DNA of 64,000 nucleotides from Streptomyces sp. NBC_00234. Its GTDB lineage: Bacteria; Actinomycetota; Actinomycetes; Streptomycetales; Streptomycetaceae. The position numbers were made by a program, and so were the translations under genes. This document shows, piece after piece, positions 28,393 through 37,665 of this stretch. Location: contig NZ_CP108101.1 of NCBI RefSeq assembly GCF_036195325.1, positions 3,658,001 to 3,722,000 of the forward strand, in the 5' to 3' direction. Under the pieces are notes generated by a model that saw only the letters and a program-made list of their open reading frames with translations, did not search any database and was not told the DNA's origin. Each line of letters begins with the position of its first letter. The first letter of the stretch is position 1.

Positions 28393-29574
28393 ATGATCCG
28401 TTTCGAGCACGTCACCAAGCGGTACGCCGATGGCACCACCGCCGTCGACGACCTTTCCTTCGAGGTCGCCGAGGGTGAACTGGTCACGCTCGTCGGACCG
28501 TCCGGCTGCGGCAAGACGACCACCATGAAGATGGTGAACCGGCTGATCGAACCGACCGAGGGACGGATATTCCTCGACGGGGACGACATATCCGCCATCG
28601 ACCCCGTCCAACTCCGGCGCCGGATCGGCTATGTGATCCAGCAGGTCGGTCTCTTCCCGCACCGGACGGTGCTGGAGAACACCGCCACCGTCCCCCATCT
28701 CCTGGGCTGGAAACGCGGAAAGGGACGGGCGCGCGCCGCCGAACTCCTGGATCTCGTCGGACTCGATCCTTCCGTTTATGGCGACCGCTATCCGGAACAG
28801 CTCTCCGGCGGACAGCGTCAACGCGTCGGCGTGGCACGCGCCCTGGCGGCCGACCCTCCCGTCCTGCTGATGGACGAACCATTCGGCGCGGTCGACCCCG
28901 TCGTACGGGAACGTCTGCAGAACGAATTCCTGAAGCTCCAGGCGCAGGTCCGCAAAACCGTGCTGTTCGTCACCCACGACATCGAGGAAGCCGTCCGGCT
29001 CGGCGACCGGATCGCCGTGTACGGGCAGGGCCGCATCGACCAGTTCGACTCCCCCGCCACCGTCCTGGGCGCCCCCGCGACTCCGTACGTCGCGGACTTC
29101 GTCGGCGCCGACCGCGGTCTGAAGCGGCTCTCCGTCACCCCCATCGAGGAGAGCGACCTGGAGCAGCCGCCGGTCGTCCACCTCGACGACCCCCTCGCCA
29201 AGGCGACCGGGCGCCTGCGGGCCGAGGGTGCGCGCTGGGCCGTCGTACTGGACGGCGAGGACAACCTGCACGGCTGGATCCCGGCCGGTGGCGCCGCCAC
29301 CGCGGGGGGAACGGTCCGCGAGCACGCCCGCCGCATGGAGGCGTGGCTCCCCCTCGGCGCACCGCTCAAGCAGGCGTTCGCCACGATGCTCCAGCACGAC
29401 GCGGGATGGATCGCCGTGATCGACGAGGAGAGCACCGGCCGCTTCCTCGGTGTCCTCACCCCCGCCCGCCTCCACGAGGCCCTGCGCCGCTCGATCGACG
29501 CCGACGCCCAGGACGTGCCGCGCGCCGAGGTCGCGGTGGAGACCGTGGCGGGCGTGGCGACGCCGGCCCCGTGA
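28393..29574 (+). CDS. Osmoprotectant ABC transporter ATP-binding protein with CBS domains
   Basis: This 393-residue ATPase has Walker A GPSGCGKTTTMKM, the Q-loop in YVIQQVGLFPHRT, signature LSGGQRQRVGVARAL, Walker B PVLLMDEPFGAVDP and H-loop VTHDIEEA. A C-terminal region (about 245-370) resembles a CBS pair (PLAKATGRLRAEGARWAVVL and APLKQAFATMLQHDAGWIAV). In this family CBS domains sense ionic strength or c-di-AMP. It is transcribed away from its permease and binding-protein genes, across a 157-base shared promoter region, so the importer's expression depends on two divergent promoters. Confidence 0.93.
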   Translation: MIRFEHVTKRYADGTTAVDDLSFEVAEGELVTLVGPSGCGKTTTMKMVNRLIEPTEGRIFLDGDDISAIDPVQLRRRIGYVIQQVGLFPHRTVLENTATVPHLLGWKRGKGRARAAELLDLVGLDPSVYGDRYPEQLSGGQRQRVGVARALAADPPVLLMDEPFGAVDPVVRERLQNEFLKLQAQVRKTVLFVTHDIEEAVRLGDRIAVYGQGRIDQFDSPATVLGAPATPYVADFVGADRGLKRLSVTPIEESDLEQPPVVHLDDPLAKATGRLRAEGARWAVVLDGEDNLHGWIPAGGAATAGGTVREHARRMEAWLPLGAPLKQAFATMLQHDAGWIAVIDEESTGRFLGVLTPARLHEALRRSIDADAQDVPRAEVAVETVAGVATPAP

Positions 29575-29656
29575 CCGCACCGGCCCGCCCCCGCCGGGCC
29601 CGGAGCGCGGGGGCCGTCCGGCGCAACGGGCCTCCCGGCGGGCCTACGCTGGGCGT

Positions 29657-30517
29657 ATGAGTACGTTGCGCGGACGCGGCACGGTGCAGGACCTGCCGGA
29701 GTGGGACCGCTGTGCGGTCATGGGAGTCGTCAATGTGACCCCCGACTCCTTCTCCGACGGAGGCCGGTGGTTCGACACCACGGCCGCGATCAAGCACGGC
29801 CTCGTGCTGGCCGGCGAGGGCGCCGACCTGATCGATGTCGGGGGCGAGTCGACCCGCCCCGGTGCCAGCCGGGTGGACGAGTCCGAGGAGCTGCGGCGCG
29901 TGGTCCCGGTCGTGCGGGGACTGGCCTCCGAGGGGGTCACGGTCTCCGTCGACACCATGCGGGCCCGCGTCGCCGAACAGGCCGTCGCCGCCGGCGCGGC
30001 GCTCGTCAACGACGTCAGCGGCGGTCTCGCCGACCCGGACATGGTCCCCGTCGTCGCCGCCGCGGACGTGCCGTTCGTCGTCATGCACTGGCGCGGCTTC
30101 AGCGAGTCCATGAACAGCAGGGCCGTGTACGGGGACGTCGTCGCCGAGGTCGTCGCGGAACTGCGCGAACGCATGGACGCCGTGATCGCGGGCGGAGTGT
30201 CCCCCGAACGGCTGGTGATCGACCCCGGACTCGGCTTCGCCAAGGACGCCTCCCACGACCTCGCGCTCGTCGCCCACCTCGCCGAGCTGCGCACCCTCGG
30301 ACGCCCGCTGCTCGTCGCGGCCTCCCGCAAGCGGTTCCTCGGCCATGTCCTGGCCGGCGAGGGAGCCGCCCCGCCGCCCGCCCGCGAACGCGACGCCGCC
30401 ACGGCCGCGATCTCCGCCCTGTCCGCCCAGGCGGGCGCGTGGGCGGTACGGGTGCACGAGGTACGGGCCACCGCCGACGCCGTACGGGTCGCCCGCGCCA
30501 TCGAGGGAGCGGCGTGA
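29657..30517 (+). CDS. folP: Dihydropteroate synthase
   Basis: FolP condenses dihydropterin pyrophosphate with p-aminobenzoate. The 286-residue product starts at the ATG at 29657. Signatures are VMGVVNVTPDSFSDGGRW (pterin loop 1), LIDVGGESTRPGASRV (loop 2), ALVNDVSGG, VVMHWRG, VIDPGLGFAKDASHDLALVA and LLVAASRKRFLGHVL (the SRK site). All are as in functional sulfonamide targets. Its stop overlaps the next start as GTGA, so it is the first gene of a folP-NTF2-folB-folK cluster. Confidence 0.97.
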   Translation: MSTLRGRGTVQDLPEWDRCAVMGVVNVTPDSFSDGGRWFDTTAAIKHGLVLAGEGADLIDVGGESTRPGASRVDESEELRRVVPVVRGLASEGVTVSVDTMRARVAEQAVAAGAALVNDVSGGLADPDMVPVVAAADVPFVVMHWRGFSESMNSRAVYGDVVAEVVAELRERMDAVIAGGVSPERLVIDPGLGFAKDASHDLALVAHLAELRTLGRPLLVAASRKRFLGHVLAGEGAAPPPARERDAATAAISALSAQAGAWAVRVHEVRATADAVRVARAIEGAA

Positions 30518-30996
30518 GCGGGGCGCACGACGAGCACGCGGAGGCGGCCGCCGACATCGAGGCCGTCGAGCAGGCCAACACGGCGTTCTACGAGGCGATG
30601 GAGCGCGGTGACTTCGACACGCTCTCCGGCCTCTGGCTGCCGGGCGAGGACCTCACGATCTCCTGCGTCCACCCGGGGTGGCCGGTGCTCACCGGCCGCG
30701 GCGAGGTGCTGCGCAGCTATGCGCTGATCATGGCGAACACGGAGTACATCCAGTTCTTCCTGACCGATGTCGGCGTATCGATGACCGGCGACACCGCGCT
30801 CGTGACCTGCACCGAGAACATCCTCAGCGGCGGCCCGGCCGAGGAGGGCAACGCGCTCGGCCCGCTCGTCGGCCAGCTCGTCGTCGCGACCAATGTGTTC
30901 CGCCGCACACCCGAGGGCTGGAAGCTGTGGTCCCACCACGGTTCACCCGTATTGGCCGAAACCGGCGAGGAAGAGGACGAAGAGACACCCACCTGA
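30514..30996 (+). CDS. NTF2-like/SnoaL-type protein in the folate operon
   Basis: This 160-residue protein starts at GTG 30514, overlapping the folP stop by 4 bases. It has the cone-shaped NTF2 fold: IEAVEQANTAFYEAMERGDF, LWLPGEDLTISCVHPGWPVL, TGRGEVLRSYALIMANTEYI, ATNVFRRTPEGWKLWSHHGS. These domains bind or turn over small hydrophobic or polar ligands, and the HPGWP segment is the typical pocket edge. The tight coupling suggests a pterin-related role, but no enzyme function is known to me. Confidence 0.85.
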   Translation: MSGAHDEHAEAAADIEAVEQANTAFYEAMERGDFDTLSGLWLPGEDLTISCVHPGWPVLTGRGEVLRSYALIMANTEYIQFFLTDVGVSMTGDTALVTCTENILSGGPAEEGNALGPLVGQLVVATNVFRRTPEGWKLWSHHGSPVLAETGEEEDEETPT

Positions 30997-31186
30997 GTGG
31001 GTACGCCTTCGTTGTGGGTTGGTTTCCCGGGTCCCGGGGTATGGGCGGCTACCAGCCCTCCGGGGTCCTGTCCAGAGCCCCACGGGCGAGCGGTGTCGGT
31101 GCTCGCGGGTAGATTCGAAAGAGGGCACTTCGCCGCCCGCACGCAGCCGGGTGTCCCAACGACCAACGACAGCAGGAGTGATTCGC

Positions 31187-31546
31187 GTGGATCGTGTCGC
31201 GCTGCGCGGCCTCAAGGCCCGTGGGCACCATGGTGTGTTTCCCAAGGAACGGGAAGAGGGCCAGACGTTCATCGTCGACCTGGTTCTCGGTCTGGACACC
31301 CGTCCCGCGGCGGCCACCGATGACCTGACGAAGACCGTGCACTACGGCGTGGTCGCGGAGGAAGTCGTCGACGTGGTCAAGGGCGAGCCGGTCGATCTGA
31401 TCGAGACCCTCGCAGAACGTATCGCCCAGCAGTGCCTCAAGCACGAGGGCGTCCAGGAGGTCGAGGTGGTCGTCCACAAGCCGGATGCCCCGATCACCGT
31501 CCCGTTCGACGACGTGACCATCACCATCACCCGGAGCCGAGCATGA
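31187..31546 (+). CDS. folB: Dihydroneopterin aldolase
   Basis: This 119-residue enzyme of the T-fold family cleaves dihydroneopterin to hydroxymethyl-dihydropterin and glycolaldehyde. The GTG at 31187 follows AGGAGTG. Family features: VALRGLKARGHHGVFPKERE (substrate loop), FIVDLVLGLDT, the active region TVHYGVVAEEVVDVVKGEPV DLIETLAERIA and EVVVHKPDAPI. The stop overlaps the folK ATG (ATGA), giving coupled translation. A 190-base gap separates it from the preceding gene, so it may have its own promoter. Confidence 0.96.
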   Translation: MDRVALRGLKARGHHGVFPKEREEGQTFIVDLVLGLDTRPAAATDDLTKTVHYGVVAEEVVDVVKGEPVDLIETLAERIAQQCLKHEGVQEVEVVVHKPDAPITVPFDDVTITITRSRA

Positions 31547-32154
31547 CTGCATTTTCCACCGAGGGGCAGAGCGACCCGACCGTACAGCCGGTTCCCGCCG
31601 CCGTGGTCGAGCAGGTGGATGCCGCGGACATCACCCTCTCCAACCCGAAACGGGCCGTGATCTCCCTGGGCTCCAACCTGGGCAACCGCCTGGAGACCCT
31701 CCAGGGCGCCATCGACGCCCTGGAGGACACCCCCGGCCTTCGGGTCAAGGCGGTCTCCCCGGTGTACGAGACGGAGCCCTGGGGCGTCGCCCCCGGCTCC
31801 CAGCCCTCGTACTTCAACGCGGTGATCGTCGTGAAGACGACTCTGCCGCCGTCCTCCCTGCTGGAGCGCGGCCAGGCGATCGAGGAAGCCTTCGACCGCG
31901 TACGCGAGGAGCGCTGGGGCCCGCGCACCATCGACGTCGACATCGTCGCGTACGCCGATGTGGTCTCCGACGACCCGCAGCTCACCCTCCCGCACCCCCG
32001 CGCCCGCGAGCGGGCCTTCGTCCTCGCGCCCTGGCACGACGTGGACCCCGAGGCTGAGCTGCCCGGCGCCGGTCCGGTCGCCGACCTGCTGACCGGAATC
32101 GGTGAGGCCGGCGTACTCCCCCGGGCCGACCTGGAACTCCGTCTGCCCGAGTAG
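31543..32154 (+). CDS. folK: 6-hydroxymethyl-7,8-dihydropterin pyrophosphokinase
   Basis: FolK transfers pyrophosphate from ATP to hydroxymethyl-dihydropterin. The 203-residue product has a 35-residue extra N-terminus, then AVISLGSNLGNRLETLQGAI, VSPVYETEPWG, PSYFNAVIVVKT, and the signature RWGPRTIDVDIVAYADVV followed by LTLPHPRARERAFVLAPW. Length without the extension is normal. It is coupled to folB by a 4-base overlap. Confidence 0.97.
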   Translation: MTAFSTEGQSDPTVQPVPAAVVEQVDAADITLSNPKRAVISLGSNLGNRLETLQGAIDALEDTPGLRVKAVSPVYETEPWGVAPGSQPSYFNAVIVVKTTLPPSSLLERGQAIEEAFDRVREERWGPRTIDVDIVAYADVVSDDPQLTLPHPRARERAFVLAPWHDVDPEAELPGAGPVADLLTGIGEAGVLPRADLELRLPE

Positions 32155-32221
32155 TCGTTAGGCTCGACGGACACCCACACAGGCATCCACGGACACCCGG
32201 CGGCGAAGGGCGGCTCTCTCG

Positions 32222-32713
32222 GTGAAGCAACTACGGCTCGGAGTGCTGGCCGGACTCTTCGCCGCCGCCGGCGTGCCGTCCTGGGGCGCGGCGCGGCTCT
32301 GGGACTCCCTGGGCACCCTGCCGAGCGTCCCGCTCGCGGCCCCGGTCGTGCTGGCGGCCATCGCCGTCATCCTGCTCGCGACGGCACTCTCCATCCGCAC
32401 CCGCCTGCGGGCCCAGCGGGAGCGGCGCCCCGGCGCGAAGGGCGTCGAGCCCCTGATGGCGGCCCGCGCGGTCGTCTTCGGCCAGGCGAGCGCCCTCGTC
32501 GCCGCCCTGGTCTCCGGGATGTACGGCGGCACGGGCGTCTTCCTGCTCGGCTCCCTCGACATCCCGCCCCGCCGCGAACAGGCCATCTACGCGGGCTTCG
32601 CGGTGCTGGCGGGGATCGCCGTCATCGCCGCGGCACTCTTCCTGGAGCGCGTCTGCAAGCTCCCGGAGGACAAGGACGACGGGGACGACGACCGGAGCGC
32701 GGCGTCCGCCTAG
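32222..32713 (+). CDS. DUF3180 membrane protein
   Basis: This 163-residue protein starts at a GTG at 32222 with four predicted membrane helices (about 5-25, 37-57, 84-103, 121-141) and an acidic C-terminal tail. It is the conserved actinobacterial DUF3180 family, found right after folK; its function is unknown. The loop between helices 2 and 3 is basic (RTRLRAQRERRPGAKG). Its stop lies inside the palindrome at 32701-32722. Confidence 0.88.
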   Translation: MKQLRLGVLAGLFAAAGVPSWGAARLWDSLGTLPSVPLAAPVVLAAIAVILLATALSIRTRLRAQRERRPGAKGVEPLMAARAVVFGQASALVAALVSGMYGGTGVFLLGSLDIPPRREQAIYAGFAVLAGIAVIAAALFLERVCKLPEDKDDGDDDRSAASA

Positions 32714-32722
32714 GCGGACGCC
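32701..32722. terminator. Perfect palindrome between folK-DUF3180 and folE
   Basis: GGCGTCCGCC at 32701-32710 pairs with 32713-32722 around TA. It covers the DUF3180 stop and lies between convergent DUF3180 and folE, so it probably terminates both. Confidence 0.65.
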
Positions 32723-32737
32723 GTCCGGCACCTTCCG

Positions 32738-33343
32738 TCAGCGCGCCATGATGAGGCTCATGGCCTCGGCGCGCGTCGCGGGGTCGCGGAGCTGTCCGCG
32801 GACCGCCGAGGTGATCGTCTTCGCCCCGGGCTTGCGGATGCCCCGCATCGACATGCACATGTGCTCGCACTCGATCACGACGATGACGCCGCGCGGCTCC
32901 AGGATCTCCATCAGCGACTCGGCGACCTGCGTGGTCAGCCGCTCCTGCACCTGCGGACGGCGCGCGTAGACGTCGACCAGCCGGGCCAGCTTGGAGAGAC
33001 CGGTGATCTTGCCGCTGGTCGCCGGGATGTACCCGACGTGGGCGACCCCCCTGAACGGCACCAGGTGGTGTTCACAGGTGCTGAACACCTCGATGTCCTT
33101 CACCAGGACCATCTCGTCGTGGCCCAGGTCGAAGGTCGTCGTCAGGACGTCCTCGGCCTCCTGGTACAGCCCGCCGAATATCTCCTTGTACGCGCGCGCG
33201 ACCCGGCCCGGGGTCTCGCGCAGGCCCTCACGGTCCGGGTCCTCCCCGACCGCGATGAGCAGTTCGCGTACGGCGGCCTCGGCCCGCTTCTCGTCGAACT
33301 GGCCGATCGTGCCCTCGCCGTCCAGCGTCACCGGGTCGGTCAT
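32738..33343 (-). CDS. folE: GTP cyclohydrolase I
   Basis: FolE opens GTP to dihydroneopterin triphosphate, the first folate step. The 201-residue homodecameric enzyme has zinc and catalytic residues in [20 protein letters not shown] and [21 protein letters not shown] (Cys, His, Cys ligands), [23 protein letters not shown] and [21 protein letters not shown] at the N-terminus. The order ftsH then folE matches other Streptomyces. It converges with the folP-folK group, so all steps except FolC-type ones are here. Confidence 0.97.
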   Translation of the reverse strand: MTDPVTLDGEGTIGQFDEKRAEAAVRELLIAVGEDPDREGLRETPGRVARAYKEIFGGLYQEAEDVLTTTFDLGHDEMVLVKDIEVFSTCEHHLVPFRGVAHVGYIPATSGKITGLSKLARLVDVYARRPQVQERLTTQVAESLMEILEPRGVIVVIECEHMCMSMRGIRKPGAKTITSAVRGQLRDPATRAEAMSLIMAR

Positions 33344-33408
33344 CTGTCCTCGTTCCTCGTGCTGTCACATGCGCGAGCTTCGCGCAAACCTCGCAGGCAT
33401 ACGGAAAA

Positions 33409-33445
33409 GCCGCGCCCCCACAGGCTAAAACCTGGGGGGCGCGGC
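33409..33445. terminator. Hairpin terminator after ftsH
   Basis: GCCGCGCCCCC at 33409 with CAGG, and the opposite strand CCTGGGGGGCGCGGC at 33431-33445, form a 15-bp stem with one bulged A and a 6-base loop. It lies just after ftsH and before the folE promoter, on leftward transcription. Confidence 0.8.
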
Positions 33446-33504
33446 ATCCATTCCGGGACCGGTGGGACGCCCGTGACGGGGGCCACACCGGAGTCGGTAC
33501 GGGT

Positions 33505-35550
33505 CTAGCTCTCCGGACGCTCCTCCGGAATCGCCTCCGTTGCCGGGGTGATGTCCTTCGGTGCGATCTCCGCCGGGGCGGCCGAACCATTGGCGGTGGT
33601 GACGCCGTTGGTGAGGGCCAGCTCCTTGGGAGAGAGGACCGGCGGTCGCGTCGACGGCGTGCGCCGTGCGGAACCGGTCCAGGCCGGGCGGGCCGGGCGC
33701 TTGACGATCGGAGCGAAGATCTCCGCGATCTCCTCCTTGCCGAGCGTCTCCTTCTCGAGGAGTTCGAGGACCAGGGCGTCGAGAATGTCGCGGTTCTCGA
33801 CGAGGATCTCCCATGCCTCGTTGTGCGCGGTCTCGATGAGCTTCTTGACCTCTTCGTCGACCAGCGCGGCGACCTCTTCCGAGTAGTCGCGCTGATGGCC
33901 CATCTCACGGCCCACGAACGGCTCGGTGTTGTCGCCACCGAACTTGATCGCGCCGAGCCGCTCCGTCATGCCGTACTGCGTGACCATCGCGCGGGCCGTG
34001 GCACTGGCCTTCTCGATGTCGTTCGCAGCGCCGGTCGTCGGGTCGTGGAAGACCAGCTCCTCGGCCGCGCGCCCGCCCAGCATGTACGCGAGCTGGTCGA
34101 GCATCTCGTTGCGCGTCGTGGAGTACTTGTCCTCCTCCGGGAGCACCATCGTGTAACCGAGGGCGCGACCGCGGGAGAGGATCGTGATCTTGTGGACCGG
34201 GTCCGACTGGGGAGAAGCCGCCGCGACCAGGGCGTGTCCGCCCTCGTGGTACGCGGTGATCTTCTTTTCCTTCTCGGACATGATCCGGGTCCGCTTCTGC
34301 GGACCCGCGACGACGCGGTCGATGGCCTCGTCGAGCATGGCGTTGTCGATCAGCTTCAGGTTGCTGCGCGCCGTGAGGAGCGCCGCTTCGTTCAGCACGT
34401 TCGACAGGTCCGCTCCGGTGAATCCGGGCGTCCGGCGGGCAACGGCGCCGAGATCGACGTCGTCCGCTACCGGCTTGCCCTTCTTGTGCACCTTGAGGAT
34501 CTCGAGGCGGCCCAGCATGTCGGGCCGGTCGACCGCGATCTGCCGGTCGAACCGTCCCGGACGCAGCAGCGCGGGGTCGAGGATGTCCGGCCGGTTGGTG
34601 GCGGCGATCAGGATGACGCCGCCCTTCACGTCGAAGCCGTCCATCTCGACGAGCAGCTGGTTCAGGGTCTGCTCGCGCTCGTCGTGACCGCCGCCGAGGC
34701 CCGCACCGCGGTGCCGGCCGACAGCGTCGATCTCGTCGACGAAGACGATCGCCGGGGCGTTCGCCTTGGCCTGCTCGAAGAGGTCACGCACTCGGGAGGC
34801 ACCGACACCGACGAACATCTCGACGAAGTCGGAACCGGAGATCGAGTAGAACGGGACGCCCGCCTCGCCGGCTACGGCGCGAGCGAGCAGCGTCTTGCCC
34901 GTACCGGGAGGCCCGTACAGCAGGACACCCTTGGGAATCTTGGCGCCGACGGCCTGGAACTTCGCCGGCTCCTGCAGGAACTCCTTGATCTCGTGGAGTT
35001 CCTCGACAGCCTCGTCCGACCCCGCCACATCGGCGAACGTCGTCTTCGGCGTGTCCTTGGTGATCAGCTTCGCCTTGGACTTGCCGAACTGCATGACCTT
35101 GGAACCGCCGCCCTGCATCTGATTCATCAGAAACAGGAAGACGACCACGATCAGAACGAACGGCAGCAGCGAGAGGAGGATCGAGACGAACGGGGACTGC
35201 TTCGACGGCGAGACGGTGTAACCCTTCTCGATGTCACCGCTCTCGAACTTCTCCTGCAGCGTGTCCGCCAGCTCGACGCCCTGGTTGCCGATATAGCTCG
35301 CCTGGAACTTGCTGCCGGACTCGCCCTCGAGCTTCTGGCCGTCCTTCAGCTCAATCTTGAGAATCTGTTCGTCACCGGTGGTCAGCTTGGCCTGCTCCAC
35401 CTGGTCCTTGCTGATCGCCTGGATCACCTTGCCGGTGTCCACCGTCTTGTAGCCGCCAGACGAGCCGACGACCTGCATCAACACGACCACGGCGAGGACG
35501 GCCAGCACGATCCACATGACCGGCCCACGGAAGTATCGCTTCACGTCCAT
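33505..35550 (-). CDS. ftsH: ATP-dependent zinc metalloprotease FtsH
   Basis: This 681-residue membrane-bound AAA protease degrades misfolded membrane proteins. Two N-terminal helices flank an extracytoplasmic domain (about 10-25 and 120-140, [20 protein letters not shown]). The AAA module has Walker [15 protein letters not shown], Walker [16 protein letters not shown] and SRH region. The protease site is [10 protein letters not shown] (HExxH; third ligand Asp expected later). The C-terminal 60 residues are low complexity, as in Streptomyces FtsH. Confidence 0.97.
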   Translation of the reverse strand: MDVKRYFRGPVMWIVLAVLAVVVLMQVVGSSGGYKTVDTGKVIQAISKDQVEQAKLTTGDEQILKIELKDGQKLEGESGSKFQASYIGNQGVELADTLQEKFESGDIEKGYTVSPSKQSPFVSILLSLLPFVLIVVVFLFLMNQMQGGGSKVMQFGKSKAKLITKDTPKTTFADVAGSDEAVEELHEIKEFLQEPAKFQAVGAKIPKGVLLYGPPGTGKTLLARAVAGEAGVPFYSISGSDFVEMFVGVGASRVRDLFEQAKANAPAIVFVDEIDAVGRHRGAGLGGGHDEREQTLNQLLVEMDGFDVKGGVILIAATNRPDILDPALLRPGRFDRQIAVDRPDMLGRLEILKVHKKGKPVADDVDLGAVARRTPGFTGADLSNVLNEAALLTARSNLKLIDNAMLDEAIDRVVAGPQKRTRIMSEKEKKITAYHEGGHALVAAASPQSDPVHKITILSRGRALGYTMVLPEEDKYSTTRNEMLDQLAYMLGGRAAEELVFHDPTTGAANDIEKASATARAMVTQYGMTERLGAIKFGGDNTEPFVGREMGHQRDYSEEVAALVDEEVKKLIETAHNEAWEILVENRDILDALVLELLEKETLGKEEIAEIFAPIVKRPARPAWTGSARRTPSTRPPVLSPKELALTNGVTTANGSAAPAEIAPKDITPATEAIPEERPES

Positions 35551-35740
35551 CCATACGGAGCGAAGTCGCCCCGTCCCTCCTGCCCGTAGGTAAATGCTGC
35601 TGTGAGAAAAGACTGTTCTTCGGACGGTACCCCAGCATTGTCACCCGCGACCGCCGGGGACGTCTGACAAATCCGCCTTCGAAGGCTCCAACGGCGCGAA
35701 GCCGGTGAGGGTTCCCCGCGGCCCGTCCGGGTTGGGAGGG

Positions 35741-35762
35741 CGGCCGGCCGGACGGCCGGCCG
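35741..35762. terminator. GC-rich palindrome after hpt
   Basis: CGGCCGGCCG at 35741-35750 repeats inverted at 35753-35762. It lies 5 bases past the hpt stop (35767) on leftward transcription and may terminate hpt. There is no T tract, which is common in Streptomyces. Confidence 0.55.
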
Positions 35763-35766
35763 GGTG

Positions 35767-36321
35767 TCAGCCGCCGTAGACGTGCGGGGCCAGCGTGCCG
35801 ACGAAGGGCAGGTTGCGGTACTTCTCCGCGTAGTCCAGCCCGTAGCCGACGACGAACTCGTTGGGGATGTCGAAGCCGATCCACTTCACGTCGATCGCGA
35901 CCTTTGCGGCATCCGGCTTGCGCAGCAGGGTGCAGACCTCCAGGGAGGCGGGTTCGCGCGAGCCGAGGTTGGAGAGCAGCCAGGACAGCGTCAGGCCGGA
36001 GTCGATGATGTCCTCGACGATCAGGACGTGCCTGCCCTTGATGTCGGTGTCCAGGTCCTTGAGGATCCGGACGACCCCGGAGGACTGGGTGCCCGCGCCG
36101 TACGAGGAGACGGCCATCCAGTCCATGGTGACGGGGGTGGACAGCGCGCGCGCCAGGTCCGCCATGACCATCACCGCGCCCTTGAGGACGCCCACGAGGA
36201 GCAGATCCTTGCCCGCGTACTCCGCGTCGATCTTCGCGGCCAGCTCGACGAGCTTCGCGTCGATCTCTTCCTTGGTGAGGAGCACCGACTGAAGGTCGGT
36301 GCCCATGTCCTTCTCGTTCAC
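35767..36321 (-). CDS. hpt: Hypoxanthine phosphoribosyltransferase
   Basis: Hpt salvages hypoxanthine and guanine with PRPP. The 184-residue product has the PRPP-binding motif [32 protein letters not shown], the flexible loop [11 protein letters not shown] and the purine-binding [20 protein letters not shown]. The chosen start is GTG 36321 ([10 protein letters not shown]); an ATG at 36306 after GAGAAGG is also possible. The hpt-tilS neighbourhood is widely conserved in bacteria. Confidence 0.94.
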   Translation of the reverse strand: MNEKDMGTDLQSVLLTKEEIDAKLVELAAKIDAEYAGKDLLLVGVLKGAVMVMADLARALSTPVTMDWMAVSSYGAGTQSSGVVRILKDLDTDIKGRHVLIVEDIIDSGLTLSWLLSNLGSREPASLEVCTLLRKPDAAKVAIDVKWIGFDIPNEFVVGYGLDYAEKYRNLPFVGTLAPHVYGG

Positions 36322-36386
36322 CCGCGTCTCTTTCTTAGCCTGCCGGTCCGGAGTGCCCCGGGCCGGTCGGCCGTTTCGCCTGCACT

Positions 36387-37475
36387 TCAGCCGCTTGCGC
36401 CACAGCTCTGCCGAATGACCAGTCTGCCACCCTGCCGCAGAGCTTCGACGCGGCCCGGCAGGTTGATGGCGCGCTGGCCGCGCCATCCGGTGATGAGACG
36501 GTCGACTTCCTCGATATGACGGGCGAACAGTGAACCGGCGGGGGCCCCGGCCTCGATCAGCGCCCGGCGCAGCACCCTGCGGCGCACGGCGGGCGGCAGG
36601 ACGTAGAGCTTGGCGCACTCCAGCTGCCCCGCGTCGTCGCGTACGGAACGGTCGGCCTCGGCGGCCCAGGAGTCGAGGGCGTCGGCATCGTCGCGGGAGA
36701 GCTGGGCCGTACGGGCGAGGGCTTCGACGACACCCTTGCCGAGCGCCTTCTCCAGGGCGGGCAGGCCCTCGTGGCGGAGCCGGGAGCGGGTGTAGGCCGG
36801 GTCGGTGTTGTGCGGGTCGTCCCAGACGGCCAGCTCCTGGGCCATGCATGCCTTGCGGGCGGTCTGCCGGTCGAGCTGGAGGAAGGGCCTGCGGTAGCGG
36901 CCGGCGGGACCCGAGGCGGCGGCCATCCCGGACAGGGAGCGGATGCCGGAGCCGCGCGCGAGGCCGAGCAGGACGGTTTCCGCCTGGTCGTCGCGGGTGT
37001 GGCCGAGCAGGACGGCAGCGGCGCCGTGGCGCTCGGCAGCGGCGTCCAGGGCCTCGTAGCGCGCGTCGCGGGCGGCGGCTTCGGGGCCTCCCTCACGGCC
37101 GACGTGCACGGAGACCGCCTCGACCGGGTCGAGGTCCATGGCACCGAGCCGGCTGACGACCTCGGCGGCGCGCAGGGCGGACCCCGGCTGGAGGTTGTGG
37201 TCGACGGTGATTCCGCCGGCCCGGACGGCGAGCTTGCGGGCCTCGAAGGCGAGGGCCGAGGCGAGCGCCATGGAGTCGGCGCCGCCGGAGCATGCCACGA
37301 GGACGAGCGGGGTATCGGGTCGTTCGGGAAGTGCGGAGCGCTGCCTGACCGTGCCGGCTCCGGCGTACGCGGCGCGGCCGGCCTTGTCGGTGTGGCGGTC
37401 GTATTCGGTGAGTACGTCGTGGAGTACGCGGCGAACCGCCAGGCGTATCGCTGCGACCGCAGGATGGGGACCCAT
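36387..37475 (-). CDS. tilS: tRNA(Ile)-lysidine synthase
   Basis: TilS makes lysidine at C34 of the isoleucine tRNA reading AUA. The 362-residue product has the PP-loop [20 protein letters not shown], the [11 protein letters not shown] segment and [20 protein letters not shown]. The C-terminal part is shorter than in E. coli, as in other actinobacteria. A 40-residue N-terminal extension precedes the PP-loop. It is followed by hpt. Confidence 0.96.
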   Translation of the reverse strand: MGPHPAVAAIRLAVRRVLHDVLTEYDRHTDKAGRAAYAGAGTVRQRSALPERPDTPLVLVACSGGADSMALASALAFEARKLAVRAGGITVDHNLQPGSALRAAEVVSRLGAMDLDPVEAVSVHVGREGGPEAAARDARYEALDAAAERHGAAAVLLGHTRDDQAETVLLGLARGSGIRSLSGMAAASGPAGRYRRPFLQLDRQTARKACMAQELAVWDDPHNTDPAYTRSRLRHEGLPALEKALGKGVVEALARTAQLSRDDADALDSWAAEADRSVRDDAGQLECAKLYVLPPAVRRRVLRRALIEAGAPAGSLFARHIEEVDRLITGWRGQRAINLPGRVEALRQGGRLVIRQSCGASG

Positions 37476-37520
37476 GTCCGGTGCCCTTCGTGAAGTTTTT
37501 TCGGGGGGCGCCTCGGAGCG

Positions 37521-37539
37521 ACGGAACGATGTGTTCCGT
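37521..37539. repeat. Dyad ACGGAAC-N5-GTTCCGT upstream of tilS
   Basis: Perfect 7-base arms at 37521-37527 and 37533-37539 are centred about 55 bases upstream of the tilS start in the 190-base gap to the zinc protease gene. The position suits an operator. No matching copy was noticed elsewhere in the window. Confidence 0.45.
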
Positions 37540-37665
37540 CACTCAGAGTGCGTCGATGGTGACAGAGCCAAGCTGTTCATCGAGCATTGCACGCCTTCCC
37601 ATGCCCCAATGGTCCCTCGGATGGGTGATTGAAGGGGCATTCTTCGGCCTACGGGCGGGTCAAGA

